Shown here: one piece after another, positions 16,264 through 25,357 of the stretch
Numbering within the stretch: position 1 is the stretch's first letter
Layout: each line of letters begins with the position of its first letter
Position numbers and translations under genes: made by a program
From: a virus
IMG/VR virus record: IMGVR_UViG_3300041964_000206
Coordinates: 1-31,346 of that record
DNA: 31,346 nucleotides
Strand: one strand, 5' to 3'
Notes under the pieces: generated by a model
Databases searched by the model: none
Seen by the model: the letters and a program-made list of their open reading frames with translations, nothing else
Told to the model about the DNA's origin: nothing

Positions 16264-16659
16264 CTAGGATGGGTTGCGCCAGACCATCAGGTCCAGGCTC
16301 CGCCCCACGATGGGGTCGGTATGGGTGTCGGTGTTGGTCCCGGTGAGGGTGTCGCGCTCGCCCTCGACGAAGGCGGCCTGGAAGCCGGCCTGCCCCGCGA
16401 TCGCGTCGGCCGCGGCAACCACGGCCCGGGAGACCCGGACTGCGACCAGGTAGTCTTCGGACAGGCAGTCGACCTGGACGCGGTTGCGGGTCAGGCTTGA
16501 GCGCGCCTTGGTGGTGTAGTCGCCGGGCCCGCTGATCAGGTGCAGAACCACGGCGGGAAGCGGGCTGCCCTGCGGCCGCAGCTTCCAGTGGATCTCGCTC
16601 CCGACCAGGGCGGCCAGCGCCGGCGATGCGAGCAGGTGGGCGGTCAGGGCCTCTTCCAT
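16264..16659 (-). CDS. DUF3168 family tail completion/terminator protein
   Basis: A 131-residue protein with the DUF3168 layout: LTAHLLASPALAALVGSEIHW, LPAVVLHLISGPGDYTTKA, RNRVQVDCLSEDYLVAVRVS and GRSLDLMVWRNPS. Members cap the tail tube and connect it to the head (lambda gpU-like, RcGTA rcc01690-like). It starts 3 bases after the HK97-gp10-like gene stop and precedes the tail tube gene by 13 bases. Confidence 0.9.
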   Translation of the reverse strand: MEEALTAHLLASPALAALVGSEIHWKLRPQGSPLPAVVLHLISGPGDYTTKARSSLTRNRVQVDCLSEDYLVAVRVSRAVVAAADAIAGQAGFQAAFVEGERDTLTGTNTDTHTDPIVGRSLDLMVWRNPS

Positions 16660-16662
16660 GCC

Positions 16663-17106
16663 CTACCCCCTTGCTGCGGCTCGAGCGCGCTTCTTTGCGA
16701 GCCGCGTCGCGGCCTTCTCGATCTCGGAGCCGAGCTCCTCGCCGATCTTGGGAAGCAGACCGTCCTTGTGCCGATCCCACGCCGGGCGGGCGAAGGGCTG
16801 TGGCGGGTGTCGGGACGTTCCGTTCTCTTGCAGTTCGGCCTGGGGATTGCGGCCCGGGCCCGTGTAAACCTCGACGGTGGAGCGCTTCGGCTTCCGCTTC
16901 TTGGTCTTGGGCCGGACTGTCGTGACCGCGATGGTCTCCTTCAGGTCCTGCCACTGCTCCGGCGCGAGCCCCTGCATCGTCTCGGCGATCGGCTCGCTGA
17001 CGCCGACCAGGACACGCTTGAGGACGTTCCGTCCCGTGGCCTTGGGCAGCTCGCCGAGCGCTCGGTCCAGCTCCTTGAAGCCGGACAGCTTCACCGTCGT
17101 CTTCAA
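16663..17106 (-). CDS. HK97 gp10-like head-tail joining/tail completion protein
   Basis: A 147-residue basic protein. LSGFKELDRALGELPKATGRNVLKR at the start and NGTSRHPPQPFARPAWDRHK (about 97-116) match the HK97 gp10 family signature (usually EFGT..H.PQPFMRPA). It probably sits at the neck, finishing the tail end that binds the head. It begins with TTG overlapping the upstream stop by 4 bases (TTGA), an uncommon start made credible by the coupling and the family N-terminus. Confidence 0.88.
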   Translation of the reverse strand: MKTTVKLSGFKELDRALGELPKATGRNVLKRVLVGVSEPIAETMQGLAPEQWQDLKETIAVTTVRPKTKKRKPKRSTVEVYTGPGRNPQAELQENGTSRHPPQPFARPAWDRHKDGLLPKIGEELGSEIEKAATRLAKKRARAAARG

Positions 17107-17441
17107 GGCCTATCCGACCTGGTCGCCGCGGTGATCTCGAGCGCTTCGCGCGTCCCGAGCTCCTTCACGCCGACGATGTCGTAGGCTCGGGCGCCGAACT
17201 CGACCCGGTGGCTCGCGTCGACGCCGGCGACCGCGCTCGACCAGCGGATCTCGAAGCGGGTGGTGATGATGGCGCCCTGTTCGGAAGCCCGGAAGCGCTC
17301 CCGGTCGCTCACGTCCTGCTTCGAGGCCGCGACCCGGGCGAGCTCGCTCCAGACCTCGATCGGCTTGTTCAGGGCGTCCCGGGCGTTGGCGACCCTGCGC
17401 AGGATACGGATCCGGCGATTGTACTTGCCGGCCGGGCGCAC
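17103..17441 (-). CDS. Head closure / head-tail adaptor protein
   Basis: A 112-residue protein. AGKYNRRIRILRRVANARDALNKPIEVW, then TTRFEIRWSSAVAGVDASHRVEFGARAYDIVGVKELGTREALEITA follow the SPP1 gp16-like head-tail joining family (Phage_H_T_join), whose ring closes the head after packaging. Start GTG 17441 lies one base past the previous stop. Its stop is inside the next gene's TTGA overlap. Confidence 0.9.
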   Translation of the reverse strand: MRPAGKYNRRIRILRRVANARDALNKPIEVWSELARVAASKQDVSDRERFRASEQGAIITTRFEIRWSSAVAGVDASHRVEFGARAYDIVGVKELGTREALEITAATRSDRP

Positions 17442-17442
17442 C

Positions 17443-17727
17443 TCAGAAGCTCCAGCGCCGGAAGGCTGACAGGAGCGCGCCCACTGTGGTGGACATCGGG
17501 ATCGCCTGGACGGCGCCCGCCGCGACCGTCTCGCGGTTCGCGTAGAGGTCGCCGACCATTAGGAGCACCGCCGCCGCGACGTCCGCGGGAACAGGCTCCG
17601 GGACGTCGTGGTGGCGGAGCACGTGGTCGCTCGCGGCCTGCAGATAGATCTCGATCAGCGGGTCATGATCGTCGTGGTCGACGTGCAGGTGCGCCTTGAC
17701 CAGCTGCAGGTCCGCGAGCTCCGCCAC
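17443..17727 (-). CDS. Head-tail connector protein (gp6-like)
   Basis: A 94-residue helical protein: LVKAHLHVDHDDHDPLIEIYLQAASDHV, then AAAVLLMVGDLYANRETV and LLSAFRRWSF. This is the HK97 gp6-like connector pattern; its ring binds under the portal. GTG 17727 is the start, 6 bases after the inferred stop of the preceding small gene. Intact. Confidence 0.9.
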   Translation of the reverse strand: MAELADLQLVKAHLHVDHDDHDPLIEIYLQAASDHVLRHHDVPEPVPADVAAAVLLMVGDLYANRETVAAGAVQAIPMSTTVGALLSAFRRWSF

Positions 17728-17733
17728 GTCGGC

Positions 17734-18014
17734 TTACTTGACGTCTTCGCCTTGGGGGCCGGCTGGGTTTCGGAGTTGGCCGTGTCGGCCGCCAGGCGCC
17801 CGGCCGCGGCCTGGTCGGCCTCGGCACGGGCGCGCGCTTCCTGCTCGGCGGCCTGTCGGGCCAGCTCGGCTTGGCGCTCGGCGGCCGTCGGCTTGTAGCG
17901 CTCGGCGATCTTCTGCTTGACCAGGCGCTCCTCGGTCTCCGCGTCGAAGCCGGCGACTTCGTCCTTGTTGTAGTGCGCGCCCAGGTTGTGCCCCTGGAGG
18001 AACTTGACGGACAT
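17734..18014 (-). CDS. Small phage protein after the capsid gene (one-base break)
   Basis: A protein of about 93 residues. The N-terminal part VKFLQGHNLGAHYNKDEVAGFDAETEERLVKQ looks like the small structural proteins often coded between capsid and connector; an Ala/Glu-rich helix and flexible tail follow. As written, the frame runs on past PAPKAKTSSK into the connector gene. Adding one base near 17748 gives PAPKAEDVK and a stop at 17734, 6 bases before the connector start, and makes the length divisible by three. ATG 18014 is chosen for AGGAG 8-9 bases upstream. Function unknown; a head decoration or completion role is possible. Confidence 0.7.
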
Positions 18015-18069
18015 GGTGGTCTCCTTTCGGTCCACCGGGAGCCCGCCGGCGCGGGATCCGGGGGGGCCG

Positions 18070-18098
18070 AAAAGCCGAGGGCGCCCGCAGGCGTCCCC
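18070..18098 (-). terminator. Possible terminator after the major capsid gene
   Basis: On the minus strand GGGGACGCC, loop TGCG, GGCGCCCTC, with GGCTTTTC after it. The stem of 9 pairs has one A-C mismatch and one G-U; the T-run is short. It lies 26 bases past the capsid stop, where many phages lower transcription after the abundant capsid message. Confidence 0.45.
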
Positions 18099-18123
18099 AG
18101 CTGATCAGCGATGCTCAGGAAGC

Positions 18124-19435
18124 TCAGGTGCCCCACTTCACTCCGGTGGCCACCGAGAAGGCGGTGTCATAGCGGACCGAGGTATCGTGCTCGGTGATGA
18201 TGCGGATCACCGTCTCGTCGTTCGAGAAGGCGGAGCGGATCACGCCGCCGTCGTCGTAGGCGGCGGTGTCCGAGGCGGCGATCGCCACGTTGAGCGTGTC
18301 GCCGATTTGGAACTGGTTGAAGGCGCCGAAGTAGATCTCCGACTCGTTCGAGCCCGCGCCCAGGTTGTCCGGCACGCTGGTGGTGTGGCCGATCGGGTAG
18401 TTGCGCAGGGTGCCGTTCGCCTGGATCGACGGGTAGACCAGGTTGCCGTTGCCGTCGCGCAGCTCCGACAGGAACATCATGGTCCGCGGGCTCATGATCC
18501 AACCGCAGCTGACCATGGGCACGTTGGCCTGCAGCACCCTCAGGATCAGGTCGGACAGCAGCTTCGCCACCGTGACCAGGTCCGTTCCTGCGCCGGCCAC
18601 CAGGACGTTGCCCGCGGCGGTGAGCGACTTCAGGCCGGCCGGGCGGTCGAGGACCCGACGCCGCGGATGAACTGCTGGTCCTCTTTCAGCGACACGCTCT
18701 CGAGCAGGTCATCGCGGACCATGGCGTCGACGGCGATGCTCGCCCGGCGCAGCAGCTGGTTGGTGATCGGGACCAGCGCCGTCAGGCGCTTCGCCGACAT
18801 GGCGTTCTGGCCCACGGAAACGTCCGTGGTGGGCGCGGGCACACGCTCGCCGATGTAGGAGGCTTGGGTGCCGGCGGTCTTCTTGCGCTGGGTCAGGTTG
18901 CCGTCGGGCATGGGCACGGTGCGAGCGCCGAGCTGGCGGACGACGACCCGGGGCCGCAGGATATCAATGAAGTCGGAGCTGTAGGCGGTGTTGACCAGGA
19001 AGCCGCCTTTGACGTTGGTGGCCTGCTCATGTTGCCGACGATCTGCCCGAAGTCCGATCCGTAGATCGTCTCGGCGTGCGCGGCGGCCGCGCGCTGGTCC
19101 ATGTTGGCCGCAGCGAGCGAGGTGACGATGCGGGTGAAGCCGATCCCGGCCTCGAGCTTCTCCTTGACCTGGGGCTCGACGCGACCGCCGCCAGCGGCGC
19201 CCGGGCCGTTCTGAGGCACGATCACAGGCTGGGCGGCCGAAGCCTTGGCGTCGAGCAGCGTCTGTTCGCGGGCGATCGCGCCCTGCAGGCGCTTCGCCTC
19301 CGCCTGCTTAGCTTCAAAGGCGGTGTTCTCTTCGGCGGTCAGATCGCGGGCGTTGTCGTCGGTCGCGACCTGCAGGATCCCGTCATATCGGCCAGGGACG
19401 GAGGCGAGCGATTGCTTGAGCGCGGTGATGCGCAT
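18124..19435 (-). CDS. HK97-type major capsid protein (two one-base breaks)
   Basis: Forms the icosahedral head. The N-terminal 110 residues are helical and charged (NTAFEAKQAEAKRLQGAIAR), the usual scaffolding delta domain that the protease removes. The shell domain follows: MDQRAAAAHAETIYG, then GGFLVNTAY, VPMPDGNLTQRKKTAGTQA, LTALVPITNQLLRRASIAVD, LKEDQQFIRGVG, and a C-terminal beta-rich part. The frame changes near 19030 (after IVGNMS) and near 18648 (after GVGSS). One added base at each joins all parts into 437 residues, and 1312+2 bases is divisible by three. ATG 19435 has GGAGAG upstream. Confidence 0.88.
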
Positions 19436-19476
19436 GGTGGTTCTCTCCGGATTGTCAGTGGGTTGTGGGAAGGAGC

Positions 19477-20420
19477 TCAGAGACCGGCGCGAAGGTGCGC
19501 CAGCTCGAGGGATGCGGCCCGGGCGGAACGCCCGCCTGCCGAACCCCGTGGGGCCGGAGCCGACTTGGCGAGACGGCGGATCGCCCCGTCCAGGCCATCG
19601 GCCTCGACGCGGTCGACCATGCCGGCTTCCTTGGCCTGCTTCCCGGTCTTGGTGCCGCCCTTGCCGAAGTCGGCCTTGACGGTGGCGACGGAGACGCCGC
19701 GGGCCTTGGCCACGGCGGCGATGAAAACGTCCTCGATCGCGTCCAGCATCTCGCGGACGACGGCCCTGCCCTCCTCCGTCGACATGTCCGGGCGCTTGTT
19801 CGGCGCGCTCGAGCTGGTCACGTCGACGGTTCGCCGGCCGAGCGCGTCCGCGTTCTCCTGGTAGGAGGTGGACATCGCCACCCCGATCGAGCCCACCACG
19901 CCGGTGGGGGTCGATCGAGAAGCCGGCGTTGGCCTGGCTGGCGATCCAGTAGGCAGCCGAGCAGCCCATCCCCGTGACGTGGGCCACGATCGGCTTGGGC
20001 GAGGCCGCCACGAGGCGGCCGAACTGGTCGACGTCGGTGACCACCCCGCCCGGGCTATCGACCACCAGGCAGATCCCGCGAAGCGAGTTGTCCGCCTGCA
20101 AAACGCGGAGATCGGCCGCGCTTGGTCAGCGCAGTCGCGCCAGCCCCTGATGGGCTGAGCATCGCAGCCCTCGGAAAGATCGGCCCCATGATGGGGAGGC
20201 AGCCGACGCCGTCCCGAGCGGCGGCGCCGCGCGTCCCGGACACCCGCTCGCCCATGACGGCGATCGCCGCCGCGTGCCGCTCGATGTGCCCGTCATCTGC
20301 GACGGCCTGGACCGCCGGCGCACTCAGGGCGCGCTGCGCGATCTGCTCGATCGCCTCGAGGTAGCCGTCGGCGATCGCCCAGGGTTGGCTGCGGATGGCC
20401 GCCAGAACGCGATGGGGCAT
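19477..20420 (-). CDS. S49-family (SppA/ClpP-like) capsid maturation protease (two one-base breaks)
   Basis: Cleaves the capsid delta domain during head maturation. Seen: IMGPIFPRAAML, LVVDSPGGVVTDVDQFGRL, AHVTGMGCSAAYWIASQAN with the probable nucleophile Ser in GCSAAYW, then GVVGSIGVAMSTSYQ, the S49 second block. The frame changes near 20119 (after ALTK) and near 19905, where GATCGACCCCCACC has five Cs and four would restore IDPTGVVGS. Removing one base at each gives 313 residues, and 944-2 is divisible by three. Its ATG shares a base with the portal stop (TGATG). It lies directly before the capsid gene, the normal order. Confidence 0.88.
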
Positions 20421-21705
20421 CAGTCCTCCTCGTCTTCAGGCGGTTCAGGGGTGCGCTGGGCGGGCCCGGGCTCCGGGGGCGCGCTCTCGAGCGTCGATCC
20501 GGATCCGAGGCGGTACTCGTCGCCGCCCTCGCGCTTGTTGAGGTTCTCGCGGGCCCGCGCCTCGTTGGGGTTCATGATCCCCTTGTCGATGGCCATGCCG
20601 TAGGCCTCCAGCCGGCTCTTCAGGTCGCCCTTCAGCAGCGCGTCGGGCAGGAACTCGAAAAAGCAGCCGGGCTCGGCGAAGTAGTGCGTGGCGGCGGAGG
20701 CCACGCGCTCGTAGTGCGGGCCCATGTGGAAGGTCACGAACTCGAGGCTCTGATGCTCGATGTTCGAGAAGGTTGCCCGGCTCAGCTCGAACAGGAGGTG
20801 GGGCGGAACGCCGAAGCAGCGCGCCACTTCGAAGACGGAGAACTGGCGCGTCTCAATGTGCTGGCTGGCCTTGTTGTCCAGGGACATGACCTTAAGGTCC
20901 ATCTCTTGGTCCAGGACGGCCGTTTCGCCGGCCCGGCGCTGGCCGCCGAACAGAGCCTTCCAGTCCGCGCGGATCTTGTTCTTGGCCTCGGGCTCGACCT
21001 TGTGCTTCGTCGTCAGCACCGTGGAGGGCTGGGCGTTGTTCTCCCAGAAGCGCGCCGCGTATTCCGAGGTGGCGATCGCGCCGGCCAGTGCGTCGCGCAC
21101 GGCGTGGATCCGGTTCACCCCGGTGACCCCGTCCAGGCTGAAGCCCGGGATGTGCCAGCAGTCCGCCCGGCTCAGGCGCCGGCGCAGCCCGTTCGGCAGC
21201 TGGACGTCGTAGAAGAGCTCGAGGCCGTCCTTTTCATCCCAGTGCTGGGCGACGGCCGCGCCGATCGGCGAGAGCCGACTGATCGCGGAAGGTCGGAAGG
21301 CGGCGTCCCGGTGGACGTAACTGTAGAAGCCCGCTCGGAGCAGCAGGTCGAGTAGGAGCGCTTCCTTGAAGCGGAAGGCGTCCTGCACGTTGTTCGGCCT
21401 GTCGTGCAGCAGGGCGTAGAGCGGCGACTCCGTCGCGCGCTCCTTTCCGCCGTCCGGAAGCCGGCGGTAGTAGATCAGCGGCGTCATCGCGAAGAGACCG
21501 GACAGGATCTCGAGCGCCCGCAGGACGGCCGGAAGCGCGATCGCCGTCTTCTCGGTGACGCCGGCGCCGCCGCTTGAGGCGCCGATCATGTTGAACACGG
21601 TCAGGCCGTTCGGATCCGACAGGCCGTCGCCGCGGCTATCGGCGCAGCGGTGTTGACCGCGGCGGCCTGGGGCCGCCGGCGGCTGAAAACTTCCCGCAGG
21701 CCCAC
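20420..21705 (-). CDS. HK97-family portal protein (one-base break near the N-terminus)
   Basis: Forms the dodecameric ring through which DNA enters the head. Seen: PAVLRALEILSGLFAMTPLIYYRR, SPLYALLHDRPNNVQDAFRFKE, WHIPGFSLDGVTG, AARFWENNAQPSTVL and VARCFGVPPHLLFELSRATFSN, all portal landmarks, with an acidic/proline-rich C-terminus. The likely start is GTG 21705, one base after the TerL stop, reading MGLREVFSRRRPQAAAVNTA. The frame breaks near 21625 before LSDPNGLTVFNM; adding one base gives 428 residues, and 1286+1 is divisible by three. If the break is real, translation could still begin at ATG 21598, losing the N-terminal arm. Confidence 0.88.
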
Positions 21706-21706
21706 C

Positions 21707-23518
21707 CTAGAGGCCCGTGTATTCGAACTTGGGCGCGGCCTCTTCCGGCATGACGGCCGGCTGGATCGCGTTGATCAGGGCGTCGATGCCGTCGATCTTG
21801 TTCGGCGACATCGGCGTCTCCTTCTTCGGGATGATCGTCTCGTCGACCTTGCGGGTGACCACGACGTTCGACGCCATCCAGGTCATGACCGGGTTGCCGT
21901 CGTGAGCGAGCGCCCACGGTCCGGCCTTGACCCGACGCTCGAGCTCTTTCGCCGGGTCGGTCACCGACTTCGCGTTCTTGTGCAGGACCTGGGCGAAGGG
22001 CTCGTCGCCTTCCCCGAAGTCCTCGTTGAGCTTGCTCGCCATCCCGAGCGCCGCAGCGAATTGGTCGAAGGTCGCCCGACGTGCGCCGTAGCGGGCCTTC
22101 CAGTCCCGTACGACGGCCTCGACCGTGTTGTGGTCCACCAGTCGCCCGGGGTCAGCTGCAGGTGCCCTTGGGCCGCCCAGGAGCGATAGGGCGCCGGGCC
22201 CTTTCCCTCCGCATGGGTGGGATCCTGGAGGACCGCGTCGGGCAACCAGAACATCGGCTTGAAGATCAGCTGCTGCTCGCCGGGCTTCGTGGGCGAGTCC
22301 CGGAAGGCGGCCAGCACCAGGGCGGTGATGTCGTCCTTGTCGGCCAGGTCCGCCCCGATCAGGCAGTCCAGGCCGTCGAAGTCCCTCCCACTCGAGCTTC
22401 TCGTCGGTGCAGGCCTTCCAGCTCGTGATGTTCAGCCAGGCCGCCGCGGCGTTCAGCCAGCGGTTGAGGTTCTTGGTGAAGAAGTTCCCCTCGGCCGAGG
22501 GCGACGCCCGGGCGTCGGCCGCATCCTGGCGCATCGAGGCCCAGCTCGGCGTGATGCCGATCATGGGATTGGCCTTCGGCCAGTTCTTCTCGTCGTAGGG
22601 GTCGTCGCCCTCGTCGAGCGTGAAGATGATCGCGAACACGTGGTCCGCCTGGAGCACGCCGGCGAGCACCTTCCCGACGTACAGGCGCTGCTCGTAGCAG
22701 ACGCCGTTCGTGTTGAAGCCGGCCGTGGTGATGATCCACATGAGCGGGTTGCGCCGGGCGCCCATCCCCGACTTCATCACGTCGAACAGCGCGCGATCCT
22801 TGTGAGCGTGCAGCTCGTCGAGGATGGCGACGTGCGGGTTGTGTCCGTCGTTCGTGGAGCCCTTGCTGTTGACGGTCTGGATGAAGCCGCTGTTGTCGGC
22901 GCAGGTGATGGCCTTGGCCCAGACCTTCAGCGCGAAGGCCTCGCACAGGTCGGCGCTCTTGTTGGCCATCTTCTGGGCCGGCTCGAACACCTTCAGCGCC
23001 TGGGCGCCCGTGGTCGCCCCGACGTAGATCTCGGGCCCGACTTCGCCCTCGCAGGTGAGGCAGTAGAGCGCCACGCCAGCGGTCAGCGTCGACTTGGCCC
23101 CTTCCGGGCCATCTCAATGTAGACGTAGGAGAACCGCCGGAGGCCGTCCTCGGTCCGGCGCCATCCGAATATGACCACCAGGATGAAGATCTGCGGCGGC
23201 TCAAGTTCGATCAGTCCGCAGCGCTCGAGGTGCTCCCCTCGCCTGCCGTTCGGGCAGCTGCACCAGTTGCCTTTGACGTGCCCGAGCTTCTCGATGAAGT
23301 CGCAGACGTCGTCGCCGTGCCAGGGATCGAAGCGGTAGCCCCAGGCCTTATCCTTCTTCGCCCGCTTGAGATCGTCCAGGTGGCGCTTGCACGCCTGGCG
23401 GACCTCTTTGCAGGCCACCGCGCGCTTGCCGACGACGTCGCGAGCCCAGCGCTCGGCGATGCCGCTGTAGTCCCGGGCGTGCGTGAGCTCCCTAGCCGCC
23501 GCGGCCGCGCGCGCCCAT
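21707..23518 (-). CDS. terL: Terminase large subunit TerL (four one-base breaks)
   Basis: The packaging motor and nuclease. Seen in order: ARELTHARDYSGIAERWARD at the N-terminus; YRFDPWHGDDVCDFIEKL; ATPase Walker A around residue 140 (EMARKGAKST after repair); Walker B near 232 (VAILDELHAHKD) and the coupling segment MWIITTAGFN; nuclease start near 389 (CLIGADLADKDDITAL); LVDHNTVEAVV; and the C-terminus APKFEYTGL. Frame changes lie near 23505 (extra base), 23098 (missing), 22388 (extra) and 22136 (missing). They cancel: 1812 bases give 603 residues. ATG 23518 becomes usable, and TerS gains its stop, when one base is removed from the GCGCGCG run near 23505. Confidence 0.88.
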
Positions 23519-23924
23519 TCCGCTCGAAAGGGTTCTTCGGCCGACCGTCCTCGGCGCCGCCGGCGCGCTGCACGACGCGGCTCTTGGGGCCGGCCAGGCC
23601 GAACAGCTCGCCCAGCATCCTAAACTGCGCGACGTACGACGCCGGCGCTGAGGCGTCCGCCTCCCGCGCCTTCCGAAGGTTCGCCGCCATGGTGCACCAC
23701 TCGGCGAAGCTTTCGGCGTCGCACTGGCGGGCGCCGTGCGTCACAGCGAGCGCGACGTAGTCCGCCCAGACCTCGGCCACTGCGTCAGGGAGCTTTGGCG
23801 GCGTCAGCGACAACGCCGGGGAGAGCGTCTCGATTATGTCGACGCTCGCGGACCGGCATGGCTGCACCGTGCCGCGCTGCTTGTGGACCGATTTGGGCTC
23901 TGGCTTTTTTCCGGGAGCCGGCAT
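23492..23924 (-). CDS. terS: Terminase small subunit, P27 family (one-base break at the end)
   Basis: Recognises phage DNA for packaging. The N-terminus MPAPGKKPEPKSVHKQRGTVQP is the usual basic P27-type start; LTPPKLPDAVAEVWADYVALAV, DAESFAEWCTMAANLRKA, SYVAQFRMLGELFGLAGPKSR and the closing KNPFER follow the family. As written the frame runs on into TerL as Arg/Ser-rich antisense-like residues. Removing one base in the GCGCGCG run near 23505 gives a stop at 23492 after about 143 residues, overlapping the TerL start by 27 bases. The same single change repairs TerL, which strongly supports it. Confidence 0.88.
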
Positions 23925-24037
23925 TTTTCGGACCCCCCGCGATTTTCAATTCGCACGCGCGATTTTTTGACCAACCACGCGGTCCCGGAGCGTCGGCTCC
24001 CAGACTTTCGACCCACCCCCCTCTTCAGAGGGGTTGA
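23925..24037. other. Gap before TerS with phased T-tracts; possible cos/terminase site
   Basis: A 113-base gap, large for this compact phage. CGCGATTTT occurs at 23938-23946 and again at 23958-23966, 20 bases apart, and GCATTTTT at 23921 continues the spacing. A hairpin CCCCTC-TGAA-GAGGGG lies near 24023-24038 without a T-tract. Lambda-like phages often keep cos between the HNH gene and TerS, so this is the best place for it here. No gene is seen. Confidence 0.4.
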
Positions 24038-24427
24038 TCAGGCCGCAGCCGGCCGGGTCGGGAGGCCGAGGCGCCGGGCGAGCGCGTCGATCGCGCTCTG
24101 CCCGATGTCCTCGATGCGTTGCTTGAAGCCGTTGTGGCAGGGCGCGCAGCTCGAGACCCACCAGGTCCGGATCCAGAAGAGCGTCTGGTCGCCCTTGTGA
24201 GGGTAGAGGTGGTCGACCAGGGAAGCGGCTGTCACGCGGCTCTCGAGGCTGCAGTACTTGCAGAGAGGTGAGCCCCGGAGGTGCCCCTTCGCCGCCTTGT
24301 CCCAAGCCGTGGTGTAGCCTCGCGCCCGGGCTGATCCCCGCCGACGATCGACAGCTGCAGCAGCTGCTGCGACCGCCCGCCTGGCCACGGCGCCGCCCGA
24401 GGATGCTCGAGGCGGACGCCTGGCCAT
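24038..24427 (-). CDS. HNH endonuclease of the packaging module
   Basis: A 129-residue HNH nuclease. The basic N-terminus is followed by RARGYTTAWDKAAKGHLRGSPLCKYC, then VTAASLVDHLYPHKGD and SCAPCHNGFKQRIED. The two CxxC pairs (CKYC, CAPC) bind structural zinc; the Asp-His of VDHLYPH and Asn/His of CHNGFK form the HNH fold. HNH proteins next to terminase are required for cos cleavage with TerL in HK97-like phages. ATG 24427 has GAGG 5 bases upstream and begins 9 bases after the methylase stop. Intact. Confidence 0.93.
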   Translation of the reverse strand: MARRPPRASSGGAVARRAVAAAAAAVDRRRGSARARGYTTAWDKAAKGHLRGSPLCKYCSLESRVTAASLVDHLYPHKGDQTLFWIRTWWVSSCAPCHNGFKQRIEDIGQSAIDALARRLGLPTRPAAA

Positions 24428-24436
24428 TGGACCTCG

Positions 24437-25240
24437 CTAGCCGGGGCTGGTGATGATCAGCTCGCGAGCAGCTGTGGATCCGCTCGCCAGCCCATAGCTC
24501 AAGCCGATCGGCTCAAGCTCAGCCCAGCTGAACAGCTCCCGGATCTGGGGCACGTCGTTGATAGACAGGACGAACCTGCCCTTCGCCGAACGCAGAACGT
24601 CAGCAAGGCGGGCGAAGTCCTCCCGGCTGAAGAGCTCCCGCCCGTAATAGTCCTCAGTGCCCCAGTAGGGCGGGTCGCAATAGAACAGGGTCCCTAGGCG
24701 GTCGTACCGCTCGACGAACGCGTCGAATCGGAGACGCTCGATGGTCACGCCGGCCAGCCGGGTGTGCACGTCCTCGAGGAGCGGGCCCAGGCGGGTGACG
24801 TCGAACGCTCCAGGTCGATCGACCTGGACGCCGAAGTTGCGGCCCTCAACCTTCCCGCCGAACGCTGTCGACTGCAGGTAGAGGAAGCGCCCTGCCCGCT
24901 CGAGGTCGGTCAGGGTTTCAGGGTCTACCCTGCAAAGCCGCTCAAACTCGGCACGGGTGGTGATCCCGAACCGCAGCGTGTCCATGAACTGGACGTAGTG
25001 GCGCTGCAGGATCCGGAAGAGGTTGGAGACGTCGCCGGACAGGTCGTTGATGACCTCGGCCTTAGGCCGGGCGCGCCGGCGCAGGAAGATCCCGCCCATG
25101 CCCACGAAGGGCTCGGCGTAGGTCACGTGCGGGACGGTTTCGATCAGGGTGGTCAGGCGCTTCGCTAGGTTGCGCTTCCCGCCAACGTAGGGGGCGACCG
25201 GGCGCACGGGGGCGACCGGAGAAAGGCTGTTGCTCTCCAA
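24437..25240 (-). CDS. D12-class (Dam-like) adenine-N6 DNA methyltransferase
   Basis: Transfers a methyl group from S-adenosylmethionine to adenine. With the TTG start at 25240 it has 267 residues, the family's usual size. Motif X is PYVGGKRNLAKRL (17-29), motif I YAEPFVGMGGIFL (41-53), and catalytic motif IV FYCDPPYWGTEDYYG (186-200, DPPY at 189-192). No restriction enzyme partner is seen, so it is an orphan that may protect phage DNA or alter host methylation; the target is unknown (GATC for Dam-type, but not shown here). The start is uncertain: GTG 25207 is possible, and an upstream TTG at 25414 would overlap YodC and is less likely. Intact. Confidence 0.9.
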   Translation of the reverse strand: MESNSLSPVAPVRPVAPYVGGKRNLAKRLTTLIETVPHVTYAEPFVGMGGIFLRRRARPKAEVINDLSGDVSNLFRILQRHYVQFMDTLRFGITTRAEFERLCRVDPETLTDLERAGRFLYLQSTAFGGKVEGRNFGVQVDRPGAFDVTRLGPLLEDVHTRLAGVTIERLRFDAFVERYDRLGTLFYCDPPYWGTEDYYGRELFSREDFARLADVLRSAKGRFVLSINDVPQIRELFSWAELEPIGLSYGLASGSTAARELIITSPG

Positions 25241-25260
25241 GGTGGACTCAATCTCGATTG

Positions 25261-25357
25261 GTCCCGCCGGTCGGACCGGTGGCGGGACTGATGGGCGTGC
25301 TAGCCGCCCAGAGGTGCGGGCTGGTACCCCGCGGTTCGGAGCATGCCAGTGCTCCGA
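25261..25357. promoter_or_regulatory. Cluster of inverted repeats between methylase and yodC genes
   Basis: The 150-base divergent gap holds successive inverted repeats: GTCCCGCC/GGCGGGAC at 25261-25288 with inner CCGGTC-G-GACCGG; TGGGCG/CGCCCA at 25291-25309 or nearby; GCGGG/CCCGC around 25316-25332; and TCGGAGCA/TGCTCCGA at 25336-25357. They may be operators for the two divergent promoters or structured RNA leaders. Function is inferred. Confidence 0.5.

Noticed and set aside
18124-24427. A host gene transfer agent cluster instead of a prophage
   Set aside because: Gene order resembles GTAs, but an integrase, full lysis cassette, methylase, HNH next to TerS and early genes point to a prophage.
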